Source of the DNA: Chondrus crispus
Taxonomy: Eukaryota > Rhodophyta > Florideophyceae > Gigartinales > Gigartinaceae
Length of the DNA stretch: 64,000 nt
Reading direction: 5' to 3'
Assembly: GCF_000350225.1 (NCBI RefSeq)
Contig: NW_005178559.1
Span: forward strand, 294,236-358,235
Part shown: positions 31,275-42,754 of the stretch, one piece after another
Numbering within the stretch: the first letter of the stretch is position 1
How the letters are laid out: every line of letters starts with the position of its first letter
Made by a program: the position numbers and the translations under genes
The notes under the pieces: generated by a model
Seen by the model: the letters and a program-made list of their open reading frames with translations, nothing else
Told to the model about the DNA's origin: nothing
The model's database searches: none

Positions 31275-33451
31275 GTGAAGGAAATGGATCCTCAGAGTCA
31301 GAAAAAATCCACGATCATCACAAAAACCAACATGCGTCGATCATTTCACATAAAGGACAAACAAACCGCCCTTGTTTTATTGGGTTCTCAACCTGATGGA
31401 GCATTTCTGATCCCTGCTATCAATCCAGAAACAGAAAAGCCTTGGCGATACCAGGAAGTGACACGCAAATATGACATTTCGCGCGGGGTAATCCGGTTGG
31501 AAACAACGAAGTCGACCTATCATGACATTTAACACTTCGCACAAGAAAACTAAGAAAGTTTTCCGTCAAAGAAGCTCAATTTCCGGAGCTCGACCGCGCT
31601 ATTTATGATTACATTTGCTCAAGGATATGTTATATGCGAGGGGAATCTCTGGCTCGAGAGGACGTAATTCAGAGCAAAGGTCTAACATTGCGCAATAAAA
31701 TGAAGGCAGCCATAAAACAGAAGCTAGAACGCAGTTTACCGGGCAAAATCAAAGTAATATTAGAAGAAAAGATGCACAGTTTGTCCAAATTTACTGCCAG
31801 TAGAGGCTGGGCAGAAAAGTTTATGCGATGCAACCGTCTGGCTAGTCGTAAAAGAAGTGGTACTGCCGGATATTTTCCGGCTGATAATGTGGAGAATGCA
31901 CGCAAACAACTTCGCAAAAAACTGGCTACAGTATAGATTCATGATTTGTGAAACTCAGATGAGGTTGCTGTGTTAAGTCGATCATTCCCAAGCCGTGCAG
32001 TTCGTGACATTAACAAGGCCCCAAAATTTGAACAGGGGGACTAGGAGGTTTAGGGGATTTAGGGGATTTAGGAGATTAGGGGATTAAACAGGTAGACATG
32101 TGTGCTCACTGTCATTTCGAATGGTGAAATGTCCCCATTAGTTATTATTGGCAAAGCTGAGAGACTTTGTAGTTTTCATCGCCAGTTCGGTGGTATGGGT
32201 GAGCTTGGGATATTCCACTTAGCACTGAAGCGGTCATGGAACACATGAGGTTTATGGCAAGTATTTCTGAGAGGTTTAAACAACACAGCTCAACTCCAGG
32301 TCAGGAAAATTAACGCAGTTCTAGACAAGTGCCCGGCACACAATATTGATTATCAGGGATTACATTCGTGTTTTCCTACCGCCAAACTTAACAAGTCACT
32401 TGCAACCTACAGGTTGCATGGAGATGCCTCTGTCGGAATTTCTTTTAAGTTTCACGTTCGCCGTCTTTTAATTACACGTATTCTAAAATATGTTGATTGC
32501 CAGCTCACGTTATCACCAGCAAAGAGGAAGGATTTGAAAATCAATAAGACTGTGAGAACCAACGATGCTTTCTGCAAGCAGAAAGCATCGTTGGTTCTCA
32601 CAGTGGCAAAGGCATGGAACATGGTGCCCAAATCTGTCGTCCTCAAATCTTGGCCAAGTGTTGGAAGATTGATACCGAATCAGGAAAGGGAATTGAGGAA
32701 TCGTATTCACACTAATGGTAGCAATATAGAGCCTGCAGTTCGTCCACAGAACGGGAGTTCTACCAATATTGAGAAATGTGCTATTGGCGTGCGTGCTAAA
32801 AATGCAAGGAATAATGGGGAAGATTGGCTGAAGGAAATCAGTACTTCGACAGAGCATCCAAACTTAGAATCAAGTGTGACACCGCCACAAATTTTTGTTA
32901 GGATAGGGGGTAAAGGGTTGGGATGTTATGAGAGAAGACTTGCAAGAACTGAAGAATCTTGATATTGTTGAAGGGTTCAATGAGGGGGACATTGAGGCGT
33001 CCATGAATGAAGAGCTCAATTTTTAATTGTATTACAGCCTATTACAGCATTAAATGCTGTCGATGTGGCTGTGAACAACGCTCTTCGCGAGCTGTGTGGA
33101 ATTGGGCAAGAGACGGACGGCGTACTGGAAAGCCAGAGGGAGGATGGGAGTGAGGCCGAAACGGAGCGAGAGCTATCGCCAGTTTCTTACATTGCTCTCG
33201 CGAAAAAGCTGCGTGCAGAGTTGGTTAGCCTGGCAGCCATTGATCAAGCATTTTGCAATAGGGTGAGAATGGGACGCGCTGAGGATGTCCGGGACGTCCT
33301 AGACCTTGAGATTGATTTGAATGAGCCGCTGCGAAAGGAATGTTCGCGACAAACAAAAATCACATATTTCTTTAAGTTAAAACCGCATCTTGGAGCCTGT
33401 CCGTCCACATGGCCAAGAAACGTCTTTTTACAACGAAAAAATGTCATTTAG
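31275..33451 (+). pseudogene. pogo/Tigger-like transposase, copy 2
   Basis: Seen: N-terminal 'RRSFHIKDKQTALVLLGSQP' and 'WRYQEVTRKYDISRGVIR' (31275-31532), like a CENP-B N-terminal domain; Tc5-type 'FTASRGWAEKFMRCNRLASR' (31634-31936); remnants of the DDE domain with 'VLDKCPAHNIDYQGLHSCF' (about 32320), 'FKFHVRRLLITRILKYVD' and 'VAKAWNMVPKSVVLKSWPS' (32414-32962); and an acidic C-terminal part (33065-33451). The family is different from copy 1 (low similarity). Frameshifts and stops are frequent, and a 56-bp hairpin is inserted in the DDE region. Confidence 0.75.
32549..32604. repeat. 27-bp perfect inverted repeat (2-base loop)
   Basis: Seen: 32549-32575 and 32578-32604 are exact reverse complements separated by AA. 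It lies inside pogo-like copy 2, between 'KINKT' and 'VAKAWN', which are adjacent in related transposases, so the hairpin looks inserted. Confidence 0.92.
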
Positions 33452-33943
33452 TTATTCTCTGTAACATATTTTCACTGTATTGAAGTTTCTCGTTGTACGA
33501 CAGCGAATGTGGCCATATAGTAAAGGGGGAGTCTCCTAAAAATGGAACACTTTGGAAAAAACTAAAACTGAAGTATCGACAACTGGGTCGATTTCCTCCA
33601 TTGCAACCACAAAAGACGAGGCATTGGAACCTTCACGTCACGCCAGCGACAGGCACATAACTGAACAGGCTTTATGCCATTGAAAAGGCTCAAAGTAGGG
33701 GCCAAAGGACTGTTTCTGTAACGAAGTGTCCTCAAATGGGACACCCCAAAATGGACTGGCCATCAAATATTTATTCAAAAACCCACAGAAAGTTGAGCAC
33801 ACACTGGAATACCGTCATCGAAAAGGCGACAAATGCTCCAGCCATCCCACTTCGGAGCGTGGCCAGAGCTGCAGCCGCTTCACAATTCTCTGCCACTCGC
33901 TTGGCAGCAACTTTGCGAAGCATTACTATGGATCACGGAGCTT
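33452..33943. other. no gene seen
   Basis: Convergent 3' flanks of two pogo-like elements. Only short frames. Confidence 0.4.
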
Positions 33944-36054
33944 TCAAGGGTTCGTTGTACAGCAATGTACGACGCCTAGCGCTCTCAAACGAGTACGATT
34001 CTCGCACAGCCTTCTTATCAGCTTTTGGAACGCATGACGAGCGTCGATTTCTGCTTTCTTTCCTTGGTGCGCAGTCCACTTAGCTAGTTTTGCATCTACT
34101 CTTCTTGTATTAACGTCAGAGCTTCGTCGCTCGGCAGTGTCAAAGCCATTGACGTATCCAAAAACCCACGGTGCAATACTACAGGCTGAATTCCGATTTC
34201 GTGTCTCCGGGCAATTCCTTTTTGCTCCAATAAGGTAAACATTTCTGGTTCTCCGCCCAAGCCCATCAGGCTTCGGGCAGTCCGACAATTTTGTTGAATC
34301 GACTGGCCATATGCCGGACCTGCGAAAACCAGCACAAATGTTGGCATGAGTAAACGACCCATTGAATGCTTCCTTTAGAATATTACAGAAGGCAAAATTT
34401 TCGTATGGTTCTGACTGCCTCACAATCGAAATCTCACGCATGGCAGACAGGATTCGATCTTTGAACGATGAGAAAACAATCAAATCCAAAGGCTGAGTCT
34501 TGCCGCTCGTATGTGTCAGTAGGCAATACGCTATAACCCCTCCATTGCGCAAGATCTTTAGAGCTCGAAGCGACATATGGCTCCCATATCCATCTTATAA
34601 AAGTAGCACCTTCGTATTGTTCGTAGTTAAATCCCGTACATCCTCGACAAAAGTTTCAGCCCAACGCCAGAAGTTGGACTTTCCAATCGATGTTGGAAAA
34701 TTTGGATTCTGATTCTTCCAATGCACAAATATCTAGAAACGTTGCGAATCATTTTGACCAGAAAGTTCCCACCTTTTCTTTGCGGACGTGAAATGACTCA
34801 GTGCATTCTGAAACTGCGTTTTCAAGACTGATTCAGTCTTGGCTTCCGTTGACCAATAGACCCGCTTCAGAAGCGAATGTATTGGTCAACGGAAGCCGTG
34901 TTGAATCAGCTTCTTCGCAAAAACTGGCGAAAGACATACACGTTGCCAACCCCAGCCAATTCCTTCGGAGTTGTGAGAATAGATTTCCGTAGCATACAGT
35001 CTGCCAAGCTTACACGAAAACAGACACCATCACGCTCCACAGTTCTATTCTGTAGCCTTGTGCCCTTGAATATGAAGAGCGGACGGCCCATGTCTCTGGA
35101 GGCAAAAGTTACTGGCATATTGGTGACTCAGGAAACGTTTTTGAATGCAGGAATGCGGACCTGATTGATATGACTGCGGAGACAAAACGTCTTAGCACTG
35201 CCTAAAGCTAGCGCCTCCTCTGCAGTGGCACCAGCCTCATCCAAATTTGCCAATCGTGCTGAGTATATATTATGCCGTTTGATTAAGTCCTCTGCAACTG
35301 CGAAATGAGTCGTTAATGTGTTGCCGTTGATTACGGCATATCTGTTCCCCTCCTGCCTCAGAGATCGAACAAATGGGTTAGAATGCTTGTGACGTTCCTT
35401 GAACCCTCGCACAAATTTATCACCCGGGCGACCATTTTTAAAGGCAAGCGTTTTCCGCCTTTCATCATCCATCTCCTTTACAAAGAGCTCAACAGCATCC
35501 TTGATATCCTTGTGCCCAATTAGATAGCTTCGAAAGGCATATTTGCTTATAAGATCAATTAAGCACTGCTCTTCCTCGGATGTGAGGGACAATCGTTGAT
35601 GTTTCATATCTGCGTTTTGATTCAAGTGTTTGTGGAGCATGCGACGAAATGTTGTCAGTCGCATGTGGGCCAGTTTTGCAGATCCACGGAGCGTGGCCCG
35701 CTCATTCAACGCGTCGACAGCTGCATTAAATCTTGCGCGTTCCTGCACAAATCGACGCTTGATACTGCGCTTTGAAATTTTCATGCTGGAGGCGCTGACA
35801 AATGGCTGCTCCAGCGGGCGGTGGTCACTTATCGCAGAGAGTCGTGAGGCAGCAGGCATCCGATTCATTGGAACTTTGAGGTGGCACCGTGCCCGGTAAA
35901 ACGTTCGTACAATATACTGTGAAGCATGGTTTAACCTTGAATAGGCGGCAAATTGGGCGCCAACCTTGGCTGCCAATGTGCCCTTTTCGCTGACATATTC
36001 CGCTTTTTGTGGCACGAAAACTTTTGGGGAGGGAACGTGCGTGCAATCTTGCAC
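33944..36054 (-). pseudogene. pogo-like transposase, copy 3 (Jerky/fungal pogo type)
   Basis: Seen on the minus strand: a 308-codon N-terminal frame (36054-35128) with 'LTSEEEQCLIDLISKYAFRS', 'KFVRGFKERHKHSNPFVRSL' and 'ARLANLDEAGATAEEALAL', the HTH_Tnp_Tc5 region plus the first catalytic Asp; 'PLFIFKGTRLQNRTV' and 'VFRQFLRR' (35118-34906); a hairpin insertion; 'FWRWAETFVEDVRD' and, after a TAA, DGYGSHMSLRALKIL with the second Asp (about 34560); 'THTSGKTQPLDLIVFSSFK' and 'ANICAGFRRSGIWPVDSTK' (34576-33944). Domain order and motifs fit DDE_1 transposases that cut and paste at TA sites. It is broken by stops, shifts and the hairpin. Confidence 0.85.
34841..34897. repeat. 18-bp inverted repeat with a second hairpin in its loop
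   Basis: Seen: 34841-34858 and 34880-34897 are exact reverse complements; the 21-base loop itself contains cgctt-cag-aagcg. Outside the stem, further partial complementarity exists (tgattcag / ttgaatca). It interrupts pogo-like copy 3 between 'FRQFLRR' and 'FVHWKN'. Confidence 0.85.
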
Positions 36055-36370
36055 TAATACTAATTTCTGTGTCTGTCTGTCTGTTTGTGTATGTGTGTGT
36101 GCGTTCCGGCGTTGCCATTGGCGCTACCGTGACAAGTGGCGGCCACGGGCAGGGCCTGGCCTGCGGCCAGGCCGTCACGGAAACGCGTGGCGGTGACAAG
36201 TGGCGACAAATGTAAAAGTTTAAATTAAAATTACTGTGCAGACTGCGGGGCGGGGCCCCACTACAGTACCGGTTGACAAATGGCGACAAGTGTAAAATTT
36301 AAAATTTAAATTACTGTGCGGGCTGCGGAGGGCAGCGCTACAGTACAATACAAATTTTAGCCCGGATCCG
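36040..36370. repeat. repeat module C, copy 1
   Basis: Seen: 'gcactaatactaatttc', a (tg)n run, 'gacaagtggcggccacgggc', a strong hairpin ggcctggcc-tgc-ggccaggcc (about 36154-36174) and 'tgacaagtggcgacaa', then 'actgtgcggactgcgg' and 'ctacagtacc'. The same series occurs at 38490-38840 and 44815-45270. In the Helitron-linked copies, module C precedes module A or B. Confidence 0.8.
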
Positions 36371-37490
36371 TTTAAACCGCGCCACGCGGATCTACATAGT
36401 GGGCGGAACTGGGGCGGGCACTGCGAGCACGTGACTGCGGTGTAGAAGATGGAGGCGTATGACAGGGGGCGGACGCGTGAGACACGGGGCTTCCCGAATT
36501 GCCGGAGGCTCGCGGCGACGTGGGCGAGGCGGTGATGCGTGGGCAGCTGTGGGTGGGGGGCCGAATTTCTTCAAGGCGGGGTTGCGCAGCGCGTAGTGGT
36601 TCGACTTTAGGGAGCGGATGTGGATGCGCGGCGACGAGGAAGTGCGGGCTGGGGCGGCGACTGGCGGCGATAAGGACGGTGGGCTGCAAGATGATGGGGG
36701 ACGAGAGCGGTTTTGGGTGTGCGGCGACGACGGGGAGGAGGTGTGGGCCGGGGCGGCGATGGGGACGGTGTGGGAGGGTGGGTGCGAGGCGTTCGTGGCG
36801 AATAGGTGGGGGGCGCCGGGGCCGGACGCCGTGGAGCACCACACGCGCGCGTGCGTGGGAGGAGTGGAGGGCGCGGGAGCGGACCAGGCCGGAGCTGGAC
36901 GGCGTGGAGTACTACAAGGGGCTTAAACCCGGCGCGCGTGCCGGGGGGCGGGGAAGGCGAGACGGCGATCGGGCGTCAACCGGGTCGCGCAGAGACGGTG
37001 GCGGGCGTGGCGTGCCGGCTTGCAGCGGAGGCGGGTGTTGAGGCCGTGGTGGGCGAGTGCGGCAGGCGGGGCGGGCGTGAGCCCGAGATCGGTGTGCATG
37101 CAGCTCCTCGCAAAGCGGTTCCACGCGTCGGCGGAGATGCTGCTGGAGCGACAAGCGGGCGACGCGCGCGTGGTGGCGAGCTGCGTATGGCTGCTGCGCA
37201 ACATGAGCGGGCAGGACGCGGCGAAGAGCGCTGTACGCGGCGAGATGTGGCGGGTGACGCGCGTGGTAAGCGTCGGTGGCGGGGCGGACGGACGTGAGCG
37301 TGGCGGAGACGTTGTAAGGGCTGGTGGGTGGGGTGTGGCTGCGGCGCGGGGACGTGGCGGACGAGGGCGCTGGGGACAAGGCGGTCAATATAGTAGTGGG
37401 AGCGGCGGCGCGGAGGGCGGCGGCGCGGGCCGCGCGCGATGCGCATGGGCGAGGAACGCGGATGTTGTAGCATAATAGCGATGGTGACTA
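36371..37490. other. GC-rich segment with a possible armadillo-like host fragment
   Basis: Very GC-rich, so long frames exist on every strand; most are spurious. One plus-strand stretch at about 37080-37270 reads CMQLLAKRFHASAEMLLERQ, then GDARVVASCVWLLRNMSGQD, which resembles one armadillo/HEAT-type repeat ('.a.vv..a.waLrNLs..d'). If real, it is a host-gene piece lying between modules C and A. The similarity is short and could be chance. Confidence 0.25.
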
Positions 37491-37990
37491 TTTACTGCTG
37501 GGGGCGGCTACTGTACACGCATGACATGTTTTACAGCCCGTGCGCGAGCGGCTGTAAGTACACGCTTTCTGCTCGCTGTGTACGTGTACAGCGGGCGATC
37601 CGGAGTAAGGCGCACGAGCTTACCGTGTAAGCCACTAGATAGATACTGTAGTATGTTATGATGAATTTTTACTTGTATATTAAACGACAGGGCGACCGGC
37701 GGCGGAGGGAGGGGAAGGACAAGCACGGGCTTGTTGCCAGATCCTCCGCCGCAGGTCTAACCCAGTCCGCTTATTCTAAACGAGTTCTCTTAACGCGAGC
37801 GCGTTAAACAAGAGCTAACGCGGGTAGCGGTCGCGACAAGTGCGCGAGCGAGCCGGATCCGCCTCCGCCCGTCGGCGCTAGAACGCTAACTAGTGTCGCC
37901 CCGGGGCGTCGAGCGCGTCGATCCGCTCTAACGCGTACGCGTCCGCGTCCGCTCCCCACCGCTCTACCACGCTACCACCGCCCGCGTTCG
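37491..37990. repeat. repeat module A, copy 3 (LTR-like)
   Basis: Seen: TGTAGTATGTTATGAT at 37647, 'tatattaaacgacagg', a long hairpin (37699-37708 pairs with 37743-37752; 37719-37724 with 37729-37734), 'cagtccgcttattct' and 'gatccgcctccgcccgtcgg'. These blocks recur in the same order at 45476-45894 and 47323-47748. Confidence 0.75.
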
Positions 37991-38466
37991 TTCTGGTGTT
38001 TGTGCGTTTTTCTTCCTCGCGTCAACACAGGTCTTACGCAAACGTAGCTAAACACCCACCGCGACCGGAGGTCGATGCTACAGAAGGTGGTCGCTGCGAG
38101 TCGGGAAGCTGTCGCAGCCGGCGGTGCAACAGGGCGCGCGCGGGCGGGTGGGGGCAGGGAACCCCCGCCGGGTAGCAGTGCTAGGCGGAAGCGAGCGGCG
38201 ACGTGGAGGGCGGCGGCGCGGACTATGTTTGCAGGCTGCAGGGGCCAGACCGCGCCCGTGGGGGAAGGGGGTACCGGCGGGCGGCCGCGCGGATCGGGCG
38301 CGGCTCGCAGGGTCGAGGAACGCGTAGCAGGACGAGGGGGCAAGGGGCGACGAAGACCGAAGAGAGGACGGGATAGTTACTGCAGAGGGCGGGGGAGCGG
38401 CGGGGCGGGGAACAGCGTGGTGTGCGGAACGAGGAGCGGAGGAGGAAGGGACTTGGCTCGGCGCTC
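37991..38466. other. GC-rich segment, no gene seen
   Basis: Frames on both strands are explained by GC content. No domain seen. Confidence 0.4.
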
Positions 38467-38844
38467 GAAGCGCGCACGGAGCCCACTTGTCCCGCACTAA
38501 TACTAATTTCCGTGTCTGTGTGTCTGTTTGTGTATGTGTGTGTGTGTGATCCTTCCGTGTACCTATTGGCGCACGTCGGCGCTATCGTGACAAGTGGCGG
38601 CCACGGGCGGGGCGCTGCCTGGCCGAAGGCCATGTTGGCCCGGGTGACAAGTGGCGACAAGCGTAACATTAAAATTTGTAGTTACTATGCGGACTGCGGG
38701 GCGCGGCACCACTACAGTACCGGGTGACAAGTGGCGACAAGTGTGGCGACAAGTGGCGGCCAGACGAGAGCGCTTTAATATAGCCCCAATTGGGCAGGAC
38801 AGTACCGGCTTTCGGTTTCAGCAACTTTCACCACGTGACGGCTC
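38467..38844. repeat. repeat module C, copy 2
   Basis: Seen: 'gcgcgcacggagcccacttg', 'gcactaatactaatttcc', a (tg)n run, 'gacaagtggcggccacgggc', 'actgcggggcgcggcaccac', 'tagccccaattgggcag', then 'cagtaccggctttcgg' and 'caccacgtgacgg'. It joins directly to module B without module A. Confidence 0.8.
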
Positions 38845-39540
38845 CCTGGTTGCGCGGTGACCAGAGTCTGGTCAAGGCAGCGATCGTGATTCTATTCCAG
38901 CGTAGTAGTAGGTCGAATACGGCAATCCCTGCGAAACGTTTACCGGATTGCTTGACAGCATCCGGATAGTCCGTAGGTGTCTATTGCGATTTGCTTTTAG
39001 TATCGCGTGGTAGTCTTCCGCTGTACAGGAAGCCTAATCCAGTAGCGCACCATTTCTTGGTTCTGCAATATCGGGCTCGGAACAACGGCCTCCACAAAGC
39101 AATTTGTGGACGTCGGACTGGCGTTGTTATGGCAACGTCGTCAACTAAGATCAAACGCAGCCTCCGTCAAACAATAGAGGTTGCAAAAAGACACAGTGTA
39201 GGTGCCGTTAGGGTTTGGGAAACCTAGCAACCGCACTGAGGGGAAACGGAGCGGGCGTACTTAGCGACCCCGGCGGGAAGAGCTTTGCAAGAGGTTCTTT
39301 CTAATAAAATACCGGGCTTCCTGAGAGCTGAAATATACAAGGTGGTCGTACTCTGTGTATTACTACTGTACCCTGTGTATAGTAGGACCATTATTCTATT
39401 TCTGTTTTGTTTTTTGGTTCGTTTGAATCACGGGATAGTACAAGGCAATAAATGCCCTATTGGTACTCTTTTGCGAAGTGCTCTCGCGGACGACCTAGCT
39501 GGCTTTCGTTGCGTTTAGACTTTTGATGACTGCTTACTAC
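38845..39540 (+). repeat. repeat module B, copy 1 (Helitron leader)
   Basis: Seen: closely similar to 45896-46480 over its length, with conserved 'ggtcgaatacggca', 'gacggcctccaca.agcaat', 'ggacgtcggactg', 'gtaggtgccgttag', 'gcgtacttagcgacc' and 'aagaggttctttctaata'. Both copies lie directly upstream of a Helitron N-terminal coding part, so this is the 5' leader/promoter region of that family. Confidence 0.85.
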
Positions 39541-39630
39541 GACTCATAGTGATCTAAAACGGACCCGTCGCACTGGCGTCAACTCTAGCTGCACTTACCA
39601 GGATAATAATAGCGCACCGAGCAGAACGGA

Positions 39631-40336
39631 AATGGCGGGACCAGCGAATAAAGATGTGGCAGAAGCAAGAAGGCAGCAAAAAAACGCGCGTACAAGAGCA
39701 AGAAGAGCGTAAGAGTCTGAATCTGACGCTCAAGCACGTCGTGAGGCGGGTTGGGCCCGTGCCAGAACGCAGAGGGAGCAACAAACCGAATCTCAGACGG
39801 AAGCGCGTCGACAGACCAACCAGGAACGTACTGCAGCACGAAGAGCAGCAGAGACTCCTGAGCAGCGCGAAGAGCGTCTCTGTCAAAACAGGGAAAGAGC
39901 CAGGGCGCGCAGAGCCCGTCAAGCACGGACAGAGAGTCCCAGAGAGTCTGCAGAGTGCCAAGCAGCAACAGAATGTGCCCATGCCTCCAATCGAGCATCT
40001 TTGCAACGCAGGAGACAAGCTGAGAACACTCCAGGTCGCATAACTCGTTTGGAGGCCTCTCGTGTCTCAATGCAACAGACAAGAGCTGACGCAGCAACCC
40101 CTCCTCCGAGATGCACGGCGCGAAACGGATCACATTGCCACTCGAGGCGTTAGAGCAGAGGAATGTACTCCTATGCGTGAGGCGCAGCGAGACCTTAACC
40201 GTCTCTCCAACCAACGATCAAGGGATGCACAAGACACACCCACTCGGAATGCGCCGCAAAGATCTGACCGCCAGGCTCGAAGTGCTTCTCGACAGCTCTT
40301 TCCTCCACTACCCGACTCCTCCCGTCGTACCGAGAT
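39631..40336 (+). pseudogene. Helitron 1, basic N-terminal region
   Basis: Seen: ATG at 39631 reads MAGPANKDVAEARRQQKNAR, with a TAA at about 39709, then a long Arg/Ala/Gln/Glu-rich stretch including 'ARRAAETPEQREERLCQNRE' and, after a frameshift near 40150, 'REAQRDLNRLSNQRSRDAQD'. Known: Helitron proteins of plants and algae commonly start with such basic, repetitive sequence before the Rep domain. The same kind of sequence opens Helitron 2 at 46483. Confidence 0.75.
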
Positions 40337-40342
40337 ATCGGT

Positions 40343-42754
40343 ATGATGCGTGTTGATTGTTCGCAGTGCAAAGCTCTGCATTTCGTCCAAGAACGCATGG
40401 TGAGCAGCTCGGCTGCAAGGGCCATGCTTTCCACATGCTGTGAGAAGGGCAAGCTGTCTCTGCCCCTTCTCCCTGACCCGACAGCACTTCTGGGCTCTCT
40501 CATCGACGATACTCCAAGGTCCCGCCGCTTCCATAAGAACATTCGAGCACACAATGCAGCACTGTCTATGGCGTCCGTAGTTGCCAAATGGATGAACAGA
40601 GGGCCCGGTCCTTCTAACTTTAACCCCACAATGACGATGCAGGGCGAGATGTAACATTACATGGGTCCCATGGTGCCATACGACGGGCGGGCGCCTGCCT
40701 ATGCTTCCGTTTACATTCACGACACTGACTACGCTACCCGGACGCGCACAAGACTTGGAAACTCTACACGACTGGAAGAGGAACTCATGACGCAACTGAC
40801 ACACATGCTGCAAGAATGCAAACCCTACGTGCAGACATTTCTGTGTATGCGTGAATGGGCACAATCTACTCATAACAACACTCCAGCCGCGTACCAGATG
40901 GTGATCCATGCCGACCGCAGGCCAAGTCATGGGCACGTGTGCCGGTACAATGGTCCCGAAGCTTCTAAAGTGGCTGCATTGATCCCTGGAAATGAAGACG
41001 GAGAGATTGGGCGAAGAGATATAGTCGTGTGCAGGCGTGGGATTCTGAATAATAACGGGAACGAAGTGCTGGATCCGATTTCAGTCAGTCATCGTGCATA
41101 CGATCCATTGAGTTACGTGCTTTTGTTTCCGAACGGTAGAGATGGATGGTATTCAGAGCTTCGATTCTCCATTGAGGACGACGGCAGACGTAACAAGATA
41201 ACTCCGATGATGTTCTACGGATAGCATTTGTTCGAAATGGCAGGCGAGGTAAGCACAATCTTTCACGCAGCACGACTCTTTCAGCAATATTTGGTTGACC
41301 AGTTCTGCAAAGTGGAAGCAGAAAGGCTTTCGTATCTCCGACACAACCAGACACAGCTTCGAGCTGCGGACTACTCCTCACTGCGCGACAGACAAGGAGA
41401 CTCCGGTCGTGCTGAAGATGAAGCCGACGCGGTGCGTGTCGGACGACTGTTCACTCTCCCTTCCACGCACATTGGATGTGACCTCTACATGAGGCAGCAG
41501 ATGCACGACATCATTGCTATATCCAGCCAAATTGGCCACCCGGACATCTTCCTCACCATGATATGCAATCCTATCTGGACGGAGATCACAAGAGCCCTGC
41601 TGCCCAATCAAACGCCTCATGACAGACCAGATCTGTGCGCACGTGTGTTTCGTCTCTAAATGAAGGATCTCATGTCCTTGGTCATCAACGAGGAAATGTT
41701 CGGAACCGTCGTTTCCCATGTACGAGTCATAGAATTTCAGAAACGCGGTCTCCCTCACGCTCACGTTGTAGTTTTCCTAGATGGGGTCTCCAAGAATGAT
41801 CTGCGTAATCCCGAAAACGTCGACCGCATTACCTCTGCCCAGATCTCGTCTTCCGAAGATCCAGAACTCCAAGAGGTCGTGCTCAAGCATATGATTCACA
41901 ACCCATGTGGAGAACACAATCCAACAGCCGTGTGTATGGGCGAGCAGTACTGCAAGAAAAGGTTTCCAAAATCATTCAAAAACGAAATCAGCCAGTCCGA
42001 GAGTGAGTACTACATCACGTATCGCAGAAGGTCCCCCTCCGCAGGTAGGGTCTCCATCGAGAGGCCCTCCGGCATTGGCCGACGACAGATATCCGTCGTA
42101 GTCGACAACTCCTGGGTCGTTCCCCGCAGTCCTCCGCTCCTACGATCGTTCGCATGCCATTTGAATGTGGAACTCTGCGTGTCACGCGTTGGCGGAATCA
42201 AATACCTCTTGAAGTGTGTGTGTAAGGGACAAGACCGAGTGACAATGGAAATCACTGCCGAAAACGAGTGCTACGACGAGATCTCCAACTTTCAAGATGT
42301 CAGATACGTGTCTGCATCGGAGGCCGCATGGGGGTTATTCTCCTTTGACATTGTTGATCGCAATCCTCCAGTGGTCAGACTTGCAGTTCATCTGCCCAAC
42401 CACCATACGGTGTACTTTGAGGAAGGACGAGAGCAGGAGGCGGCGCTTCAACCGGCATCAGGTACGAAGCTGACCGAGTGGTTTAAAGCCAACGAACAGT
42501 ACCCAAGCGCGAGGCATATTCGGTACCACAAGTTTCCAAAGTACTTTACGTGGAAGACAAGCCGCAAGTCATGGAGTCCAAGAGCATCTCTGCGAAGACG
42601 CATCGCCAGCAGCGAAGAGGAAGCCTACGATTTCAGTGGTGCAGGCGCCAACGTAGTCCGTCGAATCTATAGTGTCAGTCCGAGGGAGGGTGAGCGCTAC
42701 TTTCTTCGCCTCCTCCTCACACAAGTGCCAGGGGCAACATCTTTCGAGAACTAG
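40343..42754 (+). pseudogene. Helitron 1, Rep (HUH nickase) domain
   Basis: Seen: 'SVVAKWMNRGPGPSNFNPTM'; 'GPEASKVAALIPGNEDGEIG'; 'LSYVLLFPNGRDGWYSELRF'; a TAG at 41222; 'MHDIIAISSQIGHPDIFLTM'; a TAA at 41657; the HUH motif in 'QKRGLPHAHVVVFLDG' (about 41745); and 'GGIKYLLKCVCKGQDRV' (about 42190). Known: Helitron Rep has two catalytic tyrosines in 'KYxxKYxxK'. Here the second is Cys (TAT to TGT), which should weaken strand transfer. Role in life: nicks DNA for rolling-circle transposition. With at least three stops, it is inactive. Confidence 0.92.

Noticed and set aside
32041..32090. telomere-like gggatttagg repeats
   Set aside because: Only about four degenerate units within a decayed pogo-like gene; too short and irregular for an interstitial telomere claim.
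37647..37990. hammerhead ribozyme (retrozyme) in module A
   Set aside because: The stems are clear but I found no CUGANGA and GAAA core in the right places.
36372..38500. several long GC-rich open frames on both strands
   Set aside because: Stop codons are rare at this GC content; overlapping frames on opposite strands and Arg/Gly/Pro bias argue against coding.
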